NCBI GenBank assembly: GCA_025351455.1
Contig: JANXVW010000014.1
Coordinates: forward strand, 1-33,491
Source: Betaproteobacteria bacterium
GTDB lineage: Bacteria > Pseudomonadota > Gammaproteobacteria > Burkholderiales > JACQAP01
Length of the DNA: 33,491 nt
Reading direction: 5' to 3'
In this document: positions 7,351 to 15,953 of the stretch, piece after piece
Position numbering within the stretch: position 1 is the first letter of the stretch
Layout: the number at the start of each line of letters is the position of its first letter
Translations under genes and position numbers: made by a program
Notes under the pieces: generated by a model
What the model saw: only the letters and a program-made list of their open reading frames with translations
What the model was told of the DNA's origin: nothing
Databases searched by the model: none

Positions 7351-7608
7351 TCAGGTCGTGGGGAATCGTCCAGCCCTGCCTTGCGTCTGCAATGGCTGAT
7401 CGTCGGCTTCGGGCGTGTCATCCAATACGCTTTGCCCGGTTGCCTGCAACTCCTGCAAGACCTGGATGTACTCGCTTCGCCCCGGCTGCCGTAAAGATTC
7501 CGGCAGCTTCTCGTTTTCATCGGCGCGCCGTCGCGCCACTTCGCGCGCAGCCCGCATCTTCAGGACGGCTGCGGACAATTTCAGGTAGATTTCTTCAGCG
7601 CGACTCAT
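7351..7608 (-). CDS. Small helical protein of unknown function
   Basis: An 85-residue product from ATG 7608. The first 45 residues are strongly helical and charged (SRAEEIYLKLSAAVLKMRAAREVARRRADENEKL), followed by SEYIQVLQELQATGQ and a polar tail. No family is recognised. The frame is open to 7773, but the extra 55 codons read as non-coding DNA. No good Shine-Dalgarno precedes ATG 7608. It converges with the GST-like gene, 40 bases apart. Confidence 0.5.
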   Translation of the reverse strand: MSRAEEIYLKLSAAVLKMRAAREVARRRADENEKLPESLRQPGRSEYIQVLQELQATGQSVLDDTPEADDQPLQTQGRAGRFPTT

Positions 7609-7871
7609 TGTCAGGAATCTTGTAGAAATATCGTTTTCATTGCACTCTCCGGCGGGCTTGACAGGGATTGGCGGCAATCCATCGAAGAATAAACCCGGAC
7701 CGCGCGCGTTAATCGCCGCTTTCGGGTCGGCGTTCGAGGCCATCCTCGGTAAGGGAGGACGAACAAAAATCACCTGGCCGAATCTTCGGCGTTTGGGCTG
7801 GCGTATTCTGTTCGTTGACGCACATAGGGAGAAATTCGGGCTGCGGCCTGCATACAGCGCGTTGCAAGCGT

Positions 7872-8618
7872 TTAATTCTGAAGCAGCACTGGCAGGGTCG
7901 TGCCGATAGATTCGCGGAACACGGCATCCGCTGTCTCGTCGAAAGGCGTCGGTTCGGCATTTAGGATGACGATCCTCGCGCCGGCAGCTTTCGCGACCTC
8001 CACCGCACCTGCGATCGGATAGACCTGCAAGCTCGTGCCGATCGCAAGGAACACATCCGCTGCCATGGCGGCGCGCATCGCGCGCGCGATCACTTCAGGC
8101 ACCAACTGCTGGCCGAAGGAAATGGTGGCGCTCTTGAGTATCCCGCCGCAGTCGCGACATGGCGGGTCTTCCTCGCCGGCGCGCACGCGGTCCAGCGCCT
8201 TCTGCATCGGCGCGGTCATGCCGCAAGCCATGCAAATCACTTTGCGCACAGTGCCGTGGACCTCGATCACTCTCTCCGGCGAATTGCCCGCCATCTGGTG
8301 CAACTCGTCGATGTTCTGCGTGATCAACGCGTGCAGCTTGCCGCGCTGTTCCAGCGCCGCGAGCGCGAGATGGCCGGCGTTGGGTTTCGCGTTCCAGGCA
8401 GGATGTTCAAGTCGTGATTTCCATGCGGCCTTGCGCACATCCGCGTCGGCCATGTAGTAGTGGATGTTGGAGAGCTTCTCGGCCTGCGGATTTTTTGTCC
8501 ACACGCCCTGTGGACCGCGAAAATCCGGAATGCCCGATTCGGTCGAGATGCCCGCCCCTGTGAGCACCACCACCCGCTCCGCTTGATCCACCCAGCTTCG
8601 CACTTCGTCTGTGTGCAT
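7872..8618 (-). CDS. cobB: NAD-dependent protein deacylase, Sir2 family
   Basis: A 248-residue sirtuin that removes acyl groups from lysines using NAD. Visible hallmarks in order: GAGIS (21-25) and PDFRG of the NAD pocket, TQNIDELH (100-107), catalytic His121 in VHG, four zinc cysteines (C129, C132, C154, C157), FGQQL, GTSLQVYP (194-201) and NAEPTPFD near the C-terminus. The length and motif set are those of bacterial cytoplasmic sirtuins. FGQQL differs from the FGE seen in CobB, so the acyl preference is open. ATG 8618 has no strong Shine-Dalgarno. It is transcribed alone. Confidence 0.93.
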   Translation of the reverse strand: MHTDEVRSWVDQAERVVVLTGAGISTESGIPDFRGPQGVWTKNPQAEKLSNIHYYMADADVRKAAWKSRLEHPAWNAKPNAGHLALAALEQRGKLHALITQNIDELHQMAGNSPERVIEVHGTVRKVICMACGMTAPMQKALDRVRAGEEDPPCRDCGGILKSATISFGQQLVPEVIARAMRAAMAADVFLAIGTSLQVYPIAGAVEVAKAAGARIVILNAEPTPFDETADAVFRESIGTTLPVLLQN

Positions 8619-8682
8619 GCTTATCGCTCTTCGAGTCTAACTCTGACTACATCAAGATCAGCGCTCACCGCCTTGAGACTCC

Positions 8683-8872
8683 CTCTCACCGCGGAGGACG
8701 CAGAGGAAAAACAGGAGGAAGGACCATAACGGGTAGATGAAGAGGATTGGCGTGCCACGTTCTCCGCCTATCGTGAAAACCCGGTGCATCTACCACTATG
8801 GGAATTTCTCTCGAATTTTCTTATCCCCCTCTTGTTTTTCCTCCGCGTCCTCTGCGTCCTCTGCGGTGAGAG
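8683..8872. repeat. Inverted pair of a GCGTCCTCTGCG-type dispersed repeat
   Basis: A left arm at 8683-8720 (CTCTCACCGCGGAGGACG, then CAGAGGAAAAACAGGAGG) and a right arm at 8828-8872, which is nearly its reverse complement with one extra GTCCTCTGC unit. The arms are about 107 bases apart and fill the gap upstream of the Sir2 gene. Repeats of this type are widely scattered in intergenic regions of many proteobacteria. A weaker relative lies near 26340-26385. Confidence 0.8.
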
Positions 8873-8905
8873 CTGATCGAGGCAGCAGATCTGTTACTGC
8901 GAAGC

Positions 8906-10030
8906 CTATTGCTCCTTGACGTGTTTGACGAATTGCCGCGGCCCGACTTCTGCACCATACACATTGCCTTTCGCATCCACCGCCAGCCCTTCCGCGGCAC
9001 TGGTTCCTTCCAGCTCGAGCGGATCGGGAATGCGGTAGAGGACTTCGCCGGTTTTCAGGTTGCCGATGCGGATGCCCCTCTTCCATCCTGGGTGGACGGC
9101 GAACGGCAGTCCGTTCGATTCCGAGTCCGCGACATAGATCATGTCGTCGCGCAGGTAGACACCGCTCGGGCGGCCAAACTGCAGCCAGTCGGCGATGAAG
9201 CCGCCGTCCTGATCGAGGATCTGGATGCGCATGTTCCCGCGGTCCGCGACGAACAGCCGTCCCTGGGAATCCAGTGCGATGTCGTGCGGCGTCTTGAATT
9301 CGCCCGGCGCCGATCCCCAGCGGCCGAAGGACTTGACGAACTTGCCGTCCTTGGTGAACTTCGAAATGCGCCCGACGCTGTCCGGACCTTGCCCTGGGTA
9401 TTGCCCGGCGTGGCCTTCCGCGATGAAGATATCGCCATTGGGTGCGGTCACGACGCTGCACGGTTCAGTCAAGGCCCGTGGCGGATTGCCTGCAACGCCC
9501 GCGGTGCCGATGGTCAGTAGCACCTTTCCTTCCGGACTGAACTTGACCACGACATGGCCCTTCGGCTTTTCATCCGGGTATTTCTTGCGCTCCCTGGGAT
9601 TGAGACTCCTGCCGTCGACGACCCAGATATTGTTGTCCGCATCCACGTAGATCTTGTGCGGGAACACGAACATGCCGGCGCCAAAGCTCTTCAGGCGTTT
9701 TCCGGATGAATCGAATTTCATGACCGGCGCCACGCTGGAACCCGCACAACTGTCGTAGGTGAACGGCGACTCACCGGACGGAATATCGGGATTCGCGCCG
9801 CAGCGATTCGCCACCCAGACGGATTGCCCGTCGTTGTCGATCGCGACCGCGCTTAGCGCTCCCCATGTCCTCCCCTCAGAAAGATCTCCCCATGGCGCGA
9901 TAGTTTTTGGGTGTGAGTTGGGAAGATCGTTCGTCGGCGGGAGATCGCTCTGCGCGTGCGCGCTGGCGCTGCACAGCATGATCGCGGTGACGATCGCGAA
10001 CAGTGATATCGATCTTTCCCTGGCTGGCAT
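8906..10030 (-). CDS. Secreted NHL-repeat six-bladed beta-propeller protein
   Basis: A 374-residue protein from ATG 10030, supported by AAGGAG seven bases ahead. A Sec signal peptide covers residues 1-26 (cleavage at AHA-Q). The rest has repeated NHL-type strands: PHKIYVDADNNIWVVDG, PCSVVTAPNGDIFIAEGH, PHDIALDSQGRLFVADRGNMRIQILD and AEGLAVDAKGNVYGAEV. It resembles the propeller group that includes peptidylglycine lyase-like proteins, but an enzymatic role is not shown. It acts in the periplasm or outside. A DUF3185 gene lies 26 bases upstream and may be cotranscribed. Confidence 0.8.
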   Translation of the reverse strand: MPARERSISLFAIVTAIMLCSASAHAQSDLPPTNDLPNSHPKTIAPWGDLSEGRTWGALSAVAIDNDGQSVWVANRCGANPDIPSGESPFTYDSCAGSSVAPVMKFDSSGKRLKSFGAGMFVFPHKIYVDADNNIWVVDGRSLNPRERKKYPDEKPKGHVVVKFSPEGKVLLTIGTAGVAGNPPRALTEPCSVVTAPNGDIFIAEGHAGQYPGQGPDSVGRISKFTKDGKFVKSFGRWGSAPGEFKTPHDIALDSQGRLFVADRGNMRIQILDQDGGFIADWLQFGRPSGVYLRDDMIYVADSESNGLPFAVHPGWKRGIRIGNLKTGEVLYRIPDPLELEGTSAAEGLAVDAKGNVYGAEVGPRQFVKHVKEQ

Positions 10031-10056
10031 GAAACGACTCCTTTTCTTTCCCGCCG

Positions 10057-10257
10057 TTATTTCGATCCGCGCGCGAGCCCCACCAGCCCGGCGACGGTGG
10101 CGACTACACCCCCGACCAGCATCCATATCGCCCTGTCGGTAGGTGAACCGGTGAAAAATCGGGAAACGTCGGAACCGAATGAATTCGACGCATTGACGCC
10201 AAAGATAATCAGCAAAATGCCGCCGGCAAGCAGTGCGAGGCAGAGTGGTTTATTCAT
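10057..10257 (-). CDS. DUF3185 family small membrane protein
   Basis: A 66-residue protein with two predicted membrane helices (about 5-22 and 44-62) separated by SNSFGSDVSRFFTGSPTDR, the hallmark of DUF3185. The family is common in betaproteobacteria and its function is unknown. The gene is complete with ATG 10257. It lies upstream of the NHL-repeat gene on the same strand with a 26-base gap. Confidence 0.8.
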   Translation of the reverse strand: MNKPLCLALLAGGILLIIFGVNASNSFGSDVSRFFTGSPTDRAIWMLVGGVVATVAGLVGLARGSK

Positions 10258-10580
10258 GTTTTACCTGGTTGAGTTGAATTGCGCTGCTCCAAAAAAATAA
10301 AATCCGGGTCCGTCCCGGTATGCCGAAAGAATTATGCACCATACGGAGCCGGACTCGCCTCGCGCGGTTGCTGTTTCCGATCGGTGAAAACAATTCGGCT
10401 GCCGCGGTTCGGCGCCATCGTCGCCTGCGAGTGACAGTCGGCATACCCTGATTAAGGCCTAAGTCCCTGTTTTGGGACACCGGTCGGCGGATGGCATGAT
10501 CGGTGCGAGATTGCATGCCGATACGAAGGCACTTTTCCCCCTGATGCCGCGCTTCGGTAATTGACCCCAATACTCGAGCA
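10258..10580. other. Divergent intergenic region with inverted repeats
   Basis: 323 bases between the DUF3185 and ParA-like start codons hold no credible ORF. A perfect 10-bp inverted repeat, GGTATGCCGA (10317-10326) and TCGGCATACC (10438-10447), spans 131 bases. A short hairpin, GTCCC-TGTTTT-GGGAC, lies at 10463-10478. Either could be an operator; neither matches a site I can name. Confidence 0.5.
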
Positions 10581-11321
10581 ATGATCATGCGAATGAACTG
10601 CACCCTGGTGATTAACCCGAAGGGCGGATCGGGCAAGACGACCGTCACGACCAGTCTGGCCAGCTATTTTGCCGCCAGGTCGGTGCCCGTAACGGTGATG
10701 GATTACGACCCGCAGGGATCGAGCCTCAATTGGTTGCGTCTGCGCGAGCCGTTTCGGAACAAGATCTACGCCGCCAATGCCGCGCCGCAGAAAGGCAACC
10801 GGTTGCGCGGGATCGAGATGCACGTGCCACCCGACACGCGGCAGCTCATCATCGACGCGCCTGCTGGCGCTTCCGGACTTTTGCTCCAGGAGATGCTTGC
10901 CCGCGCGGATTGCATCGTGATCCCGGTTGCACCGTCGGCAATCGATATTCATGCCACGGCGAACTTCATCCGCGATCTGCTGCTTACGGGCCGCATCCGC
11001 ATGCGCAATATCCGCCTGGGCGTGGTTGCCAACAAGGTGCGCAATTCCATGCCGACCTACGAACCGCTCGAGCGCTTTCTCAAATCCCTGAATTTGCCGC
11101 TGCTGAGCCGCCTGCGCGATTCCGACGTCTATCTCCAGGCGGTGGAATCCGGATTGGGGCTTTTCGAAATGGACCATGCAATGACGGAATCCGAGCGCGA
11201 GCAATTCCGGCCCGTGGCCGAATGGGCGGAAGGTCCGCAGTCTGAACTGATCGGGGTCGACCGGAAAATCGTCCAATTGCCAGGGCGAGCGCGCCTGTTT
11301 GCCGGCGCGGGATCGAATTGA
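10581..11321 (+). CDS. Orphan ParA/MinD-family ATPase
   Basis: A 246-residue P-loop ATPase. Deviant Walker A NPKGGSGKTT is at residues 12-21, with the ParA signature lysine in KGG. The A' motif MDYDPQGS is at 40-47, and LIIDAPAG (about residue 92) is the Walker B region. ParA-type ATPases position plasmids, chromosomes or protein complexes by dimerising on DNA or membrane. There is no ParB gene or parS-like site nearby, so this is an orphan whose cargo is unknown. Three close ATG codons (10581, 10587, 10593) could start it; none has a strong Shine-Dalgarno. It converges with the dehydrogenase gene. Confidence 0.85.
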   Translation: MIMRMNCTLVINPKGGSGKTTVTTSLASYFAARSVPVTVMDYDPQGSSLNWLRLREPFRNKIYAANAAPQKGNRLRGIEMHVPPDTRQLIIDAPAGASGLLLQEMLARADCIVIPVAPSAIDIHATANFIRDLLLTGRIRMRNIRLGVVANKVRNSMPTYEPLERFLKSLNLPLLSRLRDSDVYLQAVESGLGLFEMDHAMTESEREQFRPVAEWAEGPQSELIGVDRKIVQLPGRARLFAGAGSN

Positions 11322-11363
11322 ACTCGAATTCTGCGTTCCGCAACAAATTGCTCTGGCCTACGT

Positions 11364-12194
11364 TTATTTTTCAAACCGCTCCATCGCGCGAATTGCCGCG
11401 AGCAATGCGGCGTCGAACTCATCGGGCCCGGCGCGATCCGCTGCGGTCATTGCATCCAGGCCGGAGCGAATGTCTTTCTCCAGAATTCCGATCGTATTGT
11501 TGGCTTCATAGCCTTCCCGCGACCAGTCGATCTCGTGGAAATTGTCGCCGAACCAGGTCGCTCCGGAACTGGCCTTCATGACGGATCGCAGCGCTTCAAG
11601 ATCCACGCCCAGCTCGCGGGCGCGCGCGTAGACACGACGCACTGCCACGACGGAGGCGCTGGCCACGTAATTATTGAGCACCTTTGCCGTCATACCCGCG
11701 CCGAGCGCCCCCAGCCTGAATACAGGCTGCCCCATGGCCTGAAATAGCGGCATCAACCGGTCCAGCGCCGCATCGGACCCACCCAGCATGAAGCTCAACT
11801 TGCGCAGACGCGCCGCATGCGGCGCGCCGGACATCGGCGCGTCGACAAGGGTAACGTCGCCAGGAAGCCGGCTGCGCAATTCCGGAATGAATCGTGGCGA
11901 CAAAGTCGAGCTCACGATGAGCGTCTTCGGATACGGCGCGCGCGTGAACAAGGCCTGACGATCGAAACACAGCGCCAGGGTCTGCGTCACATCCCGGACC
12001 ACCGAGATGACGACCTGCACGCGGCGGGCGAATTCCGCGGGATCCTCGATCATGCGCGACTGGAAAGAACCGAACTCATTGGTGGGACGAACGTCGAGCC
12101 CCCAGACTTCATAGCCTGCGTCCTGCAACGCCTGGGCCATCGGCAAACCCATCGAGCCGCAGCCTGCGACACCCACTACCGGGCCTTTGCTCAT
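11364..12194 (-). CDS. NAD(P)-dependent beta-hydroxyacid dehydrogenase (3-hydroxyisobutyrate dehydrogenase family)
   Basis: A 276-residue Rossmann oxidoreductase. GVAGCGSMGLPMA at 8-20 binds the dinucleotide, DAPMSG at 118-123 is the substrate signature, and the catalytic Lys171 lies in GAGMTAKVLNN with Asn174. The family oxidises 3-hydroxyisobutyrate, tartronate semialdehyde and related acids in the cytoplasm. The substrate cannot be assigned from sequence, and no valine- or glyoxylate-pathway genes are adjacent. The length is slightly below the usual 290-300 residues. GGGGAG lies 12 bases before the ATG, rather far. Confidence 0.85.
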   Translation of the reverse strand: MSKGPVVGVAGCGSMGLPMAQALQDAGYEVWGLDVRPTNEFGSFQSRMIEDPAEFARRVQVVISVVRDVTQTLALCFDRQALFTRAPYPKTLIVSSTLSPRFIPELRSRLPGDVTLVDAPMSGAPHAARLRKLSFMLGGSDAALDRLMPLFQAMGQPVFRLGALGAGMTAKVLNNYVASASVVAVRRVYARARELGVDLEALRSVMKASSGATWFGDNFHEIDWSREGYEANNTIGILEKDIRSGLDAMTAADRAGPDEFDAALLAAIRAMERFEK

Positions 12195-12349
12195 GTCGAA
12201 CCAGTGCTCCCCCTAGATCGGTACGGCCATTGTACGGGGCACGCGCAGAAGGTCCCAAAAGCTATGCCGATCGGCTTTCTTGACAATCGCATTAGCGGGT
12301 TTCAAGCTCAAACCCTGCGTTCGCCGAGCGCACACCTTGGGGAGACACC

Positions 12350-13351
12350 GTGGACAGACTGAACATTCGTTTCATCGCACCGATCGCCACCGTCTTCGCG
12401 TTTGTTGGCGCGATCGGACTTGCAGTTGCGCCAGAAGAAGCATCGGCGCAGATCGCCAAGAACGTGGCGGCACAAAGCCCGTGGGGTCCGGCTGACGAGA
12501 TCGGCACCCTTAACATGATGACCGACGACTCCAGATTCGGCATTCTCAAGCAGGTTGCCGGCGGCAAGGTTTACGATCTCGGTGTGGACTTGTTTGGCGG
12601 GATGCCAATCTGCTGCGGCGCCTTTGGCGATCCGACCTTCCAGATATTCCTCACGCACGCGCCCTCTCGCGGCGACCCTGCCAAGGAATTACTCTCATAC
12701 TCGGGCGACGGCGTCACCATGTATACCCATACCGGCACGCACATCGACGCCCTCAATCATTTCGGACTGCACGGGAAGATCTGGAATGAAGTGAGCGCCG
12801 CGGACGATCTCGGCGTTCGCGGATGGACCAAGTCCGGGGTGGACAAATATCCGCCGATCGTTGCGCGCGGCGTTCTCATCGACGTGGCGAAGTCGAAAAG
12901 CATGGTCCACCTGCCTTCGTCCTACGCCATCACGGTGGCGGACCTGAAGGACGCGCTGAAAAAGCAGGCAACGACGCTGCAACCGGGCGATGTTGTCCTG
13001 ATAAGGACCGGACTCATGACACTCTGGCCCGATCAGTCCAAGTACAAGCTCCTGGATGAGGCCGGTCTGAGCCTCGAGGCGGCGCAGTGGCTGGTTGAAG
13101 GGCAAAAGGCAATGCTACTTGGCGGCGACAATCTCGGCGTCGAGAGCCTTCCCTCCCCGAATCCCGACAACTTTGTTCCAGTGCACAGCTACCTGCTCGT
13201 CGAGAAAGGCGTCTCCATCATGGAAGCGATGTGGCTCGAAGACCTGTCGAAGGATCAGGTGTACGAGTTCCTGTTCATTGCTTCGCCGCTGAAGTTCCGC
13301 GGCGGCACCGCGTCACCGATCCGCCCGCTGGCAATTTCGATTCGCAAGTAG
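12350..13351 (+). CDS. Exported cyclase-family (kynurenine formamidase-like) metal hydrolase
   Basis: A 333-residue protein starting at GTG 12350, placed by GGGGAG five bases ahead. A signal peptide covers about 1-33 (ASA-Q). The metal-binding hallmark HTGTHIDALNHF runs from His127 (H127, H131, D133, H137), and GDVVLIRTGL and GGDNLGVE further on are typical of the Cyclase family (PF04199), which includes arylformamidases, isatin hydrolase and polyketide cyclases. Periplasmic members of this larger type act on unknown amides or lactones. It is divergent from the dehydrogenase gene and followed by a secreted TPR protein on the same strand. Confidence 0.87.
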   Translation: MDRLNIRFIAPIATVFAFVGAIGLAVAPEEASAQIAKNVAAQSPWGPADEIGTLNMMTDDSRFGILKQVAGGKVYDLGVDLFGGMPICCGAFGDPTFQIFLTHAPSRGDPAKELLSYSGDGVTMYTHTGTHIDALNHFGLHGKIWNEVSAADDLGVRGWTKSGVDKYPPIVARGVLIDVAKSKSMVHLPSSYAITVADLKDALKKQATTLQPGDVVLIRTGLMTLWPDQSKYKLLDEAGLSLEAAQWLVEGQKAMLLGGDNLGVESLPSPNPDNFVPVHSYLLVEKGVSIMEAMWLEDLSKDQVYEFLFIASPLKFRGGTASPIRPLAISIRK

Positions 13352-13459
13352 CGCGTCGAGCATGAATGGCGTGCGGGTGTATCCTAATTCGAAGTCCGCT
13401 GCATCGGGACCAGTCGAGCTTGACCGGCATCCCTTTTCATAGCGCGAAGGAGGGCATCC

Positions 13460-15064
13460 ATGAAGGTTTCCCGGATCTCTATCGTTGTCCCTTTTCTCTT
13501 CTTGCTCGTTCAGCCCGCATGGCCACACGAAGACGAGACGCCCCCGGGAGGGATTCCGGAGCGGCTCGGCCAGGTGAATTTTCCAGTTTCGTGCAGCGAC
13601 GCCGCACAGGAGGAGTTCAATCGGTCCGTCGCCCTTCTGCATTCCTTCTACTACTCCGCGGCAGTCAAAGCGTTCACGCACGTAACAGAAACCGACCCCG
13701 GGTGCGCGATGGGGTACTGGGGAATCGCGATGAGCTGGTGGTACCCGTTGTGGTATCCCCCGACCGCCGCGTCGCTCGGCCAGGGCAAAGCTGCCGCCGA
13801 CAAGGCGCGAAGCGTAGGCGGGAAAACCGAACGCGAGCGCGGGTACATCGAGGCGATTGGCGCGTTCTACCAGGACATCGACAGGAAAAGCCATCAGACG
13901 CGGGCGCTGGCTTACGAAATGGCAATGCAGCCAGTGCACGAGCAGTTCGCCGAAGATCGTGAAGCTTCCGCGTTCTATGCGCTTGCGATGCAGGCCGCCG
14001 TTGACCCCAACGACCAGACCTATGCGAAGCAACTGAAGAGCGCAGCCTTGTTGGAGCCTCTTTTTGCAGAGCAGCCCAATCATCCGGGGCTGGCCCATTA
14101 CATCATCCATGCGTATGACTATCCAGGGTTGGCCCCGCGAGCATTGGTCGCGGCACGCAGTTACGGCGAGATCGCCCCGTCAGTGCCCCACGCCCTGCAT
14201 ATGCCGGCACACACCTTCACGTATATGGGGCTCTGGCAGGAAGCCATCCGCGCCGATACCGCTGCGGCGGCCACCGCGAGGAAGCAGGGGGACACAAACT
14301 CCGAACTGCACTCGATGGACTATCTGGTGTACGCGTACTTGCAGAGCGGCGAAGAGCAAGCCGCGAAGACCGTCCTGCATGATCTAAACGCAGTGAGCCT
14401 GGAGAACAAGGAGCGAACGATCGCCATCGATTACACGCTCGCCGCTGCGCCCGCGCGATACGCGATCGAGCTGCGGCGGTGGTCCGACGCTGCCGCATTG
14501 ACGCCCAGGCCCAGCCGTTTTCCAGCCACGGAAGCGCTCACACACTACGCTCGCGCCCTCGGTGCGGCGCACACCGGAAATATCCCGCTGGCTCGCGAAG
14601 ATGTCCAGAGACTGGCGGCGTTGCGAGATGGCCTCTTGATTTCAAAGAACGACTACTGGGCAAAGCAAGTCGAAATGCAGCGCCTGACCGCCGCCGCCTG
14701 GCTCGCGTGGGCCGAGGGCGATATCGAAAAGGCCCTGACACAGATGCGGGCCGCAGCGGAGTTGGAAGACTCGACGTACAAACACCCGGTGACACCGGGG
14801 CAACTCGCGCCCGCGCGTGAATTACTGGGCGACTTGCTCTTCGAGATTCAGCGTCCCGCTGAAGCGCTGGCCGAATACGAGGCCGCCTTGCGCGTGACGC
14901 CAAATCGGTTCAACGGCGTGTACGGCGCCGCGCACTCGGCAGAGTTTGCGGGAGATTCCGCAAAGGCGAAAGCCTACTACGCGCAACTGCTGGCGCTTTG
15001 CGTCAAGGGCAGTAGCGCGCGACCGGAACTCCAGCGAGCACGGATGAGGATGGCTCAGAAGTGA
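13460..15064 (+). CDS. Secreted TPR-repeat protein with conserved histidine cluster
   Basis: A 534-residue protein from ATG 13460, seven bases after AAGGAGG. A signal peptide covers about 1-22 (WPH-E). Helical TPR-like pairs run throughout (AAVKAFTHVTETDPGCAMGYWGIAMS; AEALAEYEAALRVTPNRFNGVYGAA). The middle carries a histidine-rich block, HYIIHAYD (H213, H217) and VPHALHMPAHTF (H244, H247, H251), which recalls metal sites and recurs in large secreted TPR proteins of environmental bacteria as I remember them. No catalytic role is established. It lies 108 bases after the cyclase gene, possibly in one unit. Confidence 0.75.
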   Translation: MKVSRISIVVPFLFLLVQPAWPHEDETPPGGIPERLGQVNFPVSCSDAAQEEFNRSVALLHSFYYSAAVKAFTHVTETDPGCAMGYWGIAMSWWYPLWYPPTAASLGQGKAAADKARSVGGKTERERGYIEAIGAFYQDIDRKSHQTRALAYEMAMQPVHEQFAEDREASAFYALAMQAAVDPNDQTYAKQLKSAALLEPLFAEQPNHPGLAHYIIHAYDYPGLAPRALVAARSYGEIAPSVPHALHMPAHTFTYMGLWQEAIRADTAAAATARKQGDTNSELHSMDYLVYAYLQSGEEQAAKTVLHDLNAVSLENKERTIAIDYTLAAAPARYAIELRRWSDAAALTPRPSRFPATEALTHYARALGAAHTGNIPLAREDVQRLAALRDGLLISKNDYWAKQVEMQRLTAAAWLAWAEGDIEKALTQMRAAAELEDSTYKHPVTPGQLAPARELLGDLLFEIQRPAEALAEYEAALRVTPNRFNGVYGAAHSAEFAGDSAKAKAYYAQLLALCVKGSSARPELQRARMRMAQK

Positions 15065-15107
15065 ATGGAGCTGACTGACGTAGGTTAGGCCAGCGGATCG
15101 TATTCGC

Positions 15108-15953
15108 TCAGATCGCGTACGCGTCCGCAAGTCCGTCCAGGGATCGCACGGCAAAATCCACCGGTACGGTGGGTGAGAGTTCGCCAGTGTTCGGTCCGAA
15201 TTCATCGGCACTTACCACGTGCGCGGTGCGCAGGCCGACCGACGCGGCCGCCTTCAGGTCGTTGCTGTGCGCGGCGACCATCATGCATTGCTCGGGCGCC
15301 AGGCTGAGCGCCTCGGCGGCCGCGAGGTAGACGCGCGGCTTGGGCTTGTAGTCACCAGCCACCTCGGCGCCGAGGATGGCATCCCAGCGAATATCGTTGC
15401 GCCGCGCAAGATCGACCATCAGTGAGATGTTCCCGTTGGAACACGGGGCAAGCAGGAAGCGGCGCCGCAATCGGTACAGCCCCACCGGCACCCCCTTCCA
15501 CGCGTCGAGGCGATGCCAGACCAGGTTCAAAGCCTGCAGCGCCGGTTCGTCGAGCTTCTCGAGACCGAAACGGGGTCGAATGCGTTCAAGCATCCGGCGA
15601 TGGATGACATCCAGTTTGGAAAACGGCACGGCACCGGAGCGGACCTCCTCCATTCCCGGCTGGTACTCCGCACGCCACGCGTCCGCGAATGCAATCCAGT
15701 CAAGCGAGTAGCCGAGCGGCTTCAGGATCGCGGCTGACTCGCGCGCGACACCGGTACGCCAGTCGACCAGCGTACCGAAAACGTCGAAGAACAATGCTTT
15801 CACCCCATCGACCGATTTTGCGGCCGAGGTCTGCGACCAGGCATCCCGCGATGCCAGAAGTCCCGTGCCGGAAAATGTAGCGGCGATGCCCAACAAGCCG
15901 GAGTTACGCAGAAAGTTGCGACGTCCAGAGACGTCGGGATTTGAGCGATGCAT
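15108..15953 (-). CDS. Tat-exported haloacid dehalogenase type II (HAD superfamily)
   Basis: A 281-residue protein. Residues 1-42 are a Tat-type signal (GRRNFLRNSG, hydrophobic stretch, then a polar end near WSQ). The HAD core follows: FFDVFGTLVDW with nucleophile Asp57 and Thr61, APCSNGN (motif II), YKPKPRVY (motif III lysine) and MMVAAHSNDLKAA (motif IV aspartate). This layout is that of L-2-haloacid dehalogenases, which hydrolyse 2-haloacids to 2-hydroxyacids. Family members are normally cytoplasmic, so the twin-arginine leader is unusual. The substrate may not be a halogenated acid. It has AAGGGG ahead of ATG 15953 and converges with the TPR gene. Confidence 0.85.
   Translation of the reverse strand: MHRSNPDVSGRRNFLRNSGLLGIAATFSGTGLLASRDAWSQTSAAKSVDGVKALFFDVFGTLVDWRTGVARESAAILKPLGYSLDWIAFADAWRAEYQPGMEEVRSGAVPFSKLDVIHRRMLERIRPRFGLEKLDEPALQALNLVWHRLDAWKGVPVGLYRLRRRFLLAPCSNGNISLMVDLARRNDIRWDAILGAEVAGDYKPKPRVYLAAAEALSLAPEQCMMVAAHSNDLKAAASVGLRTAHVVSADEFGPNTGELSPTVPVDFAVRSLDGLADAYAI

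Noticed and set aside
8796-9461. 221-residue minus-strand frame running into the 8.8 kb repeat
   Set aside because: Out-of-frame shadow of the NHL propeller gene.
10581-11321. Plasmid partition (parAB) locus or replication region
   Set aside because: No ParB, no parS-like repeats and no replication gene; the ATPase stands alone.
13313-14110. 265-residue minus-strand frame
   Set aside because: Shadow of the cyclase end and the TPR gene start on the opposite strand.
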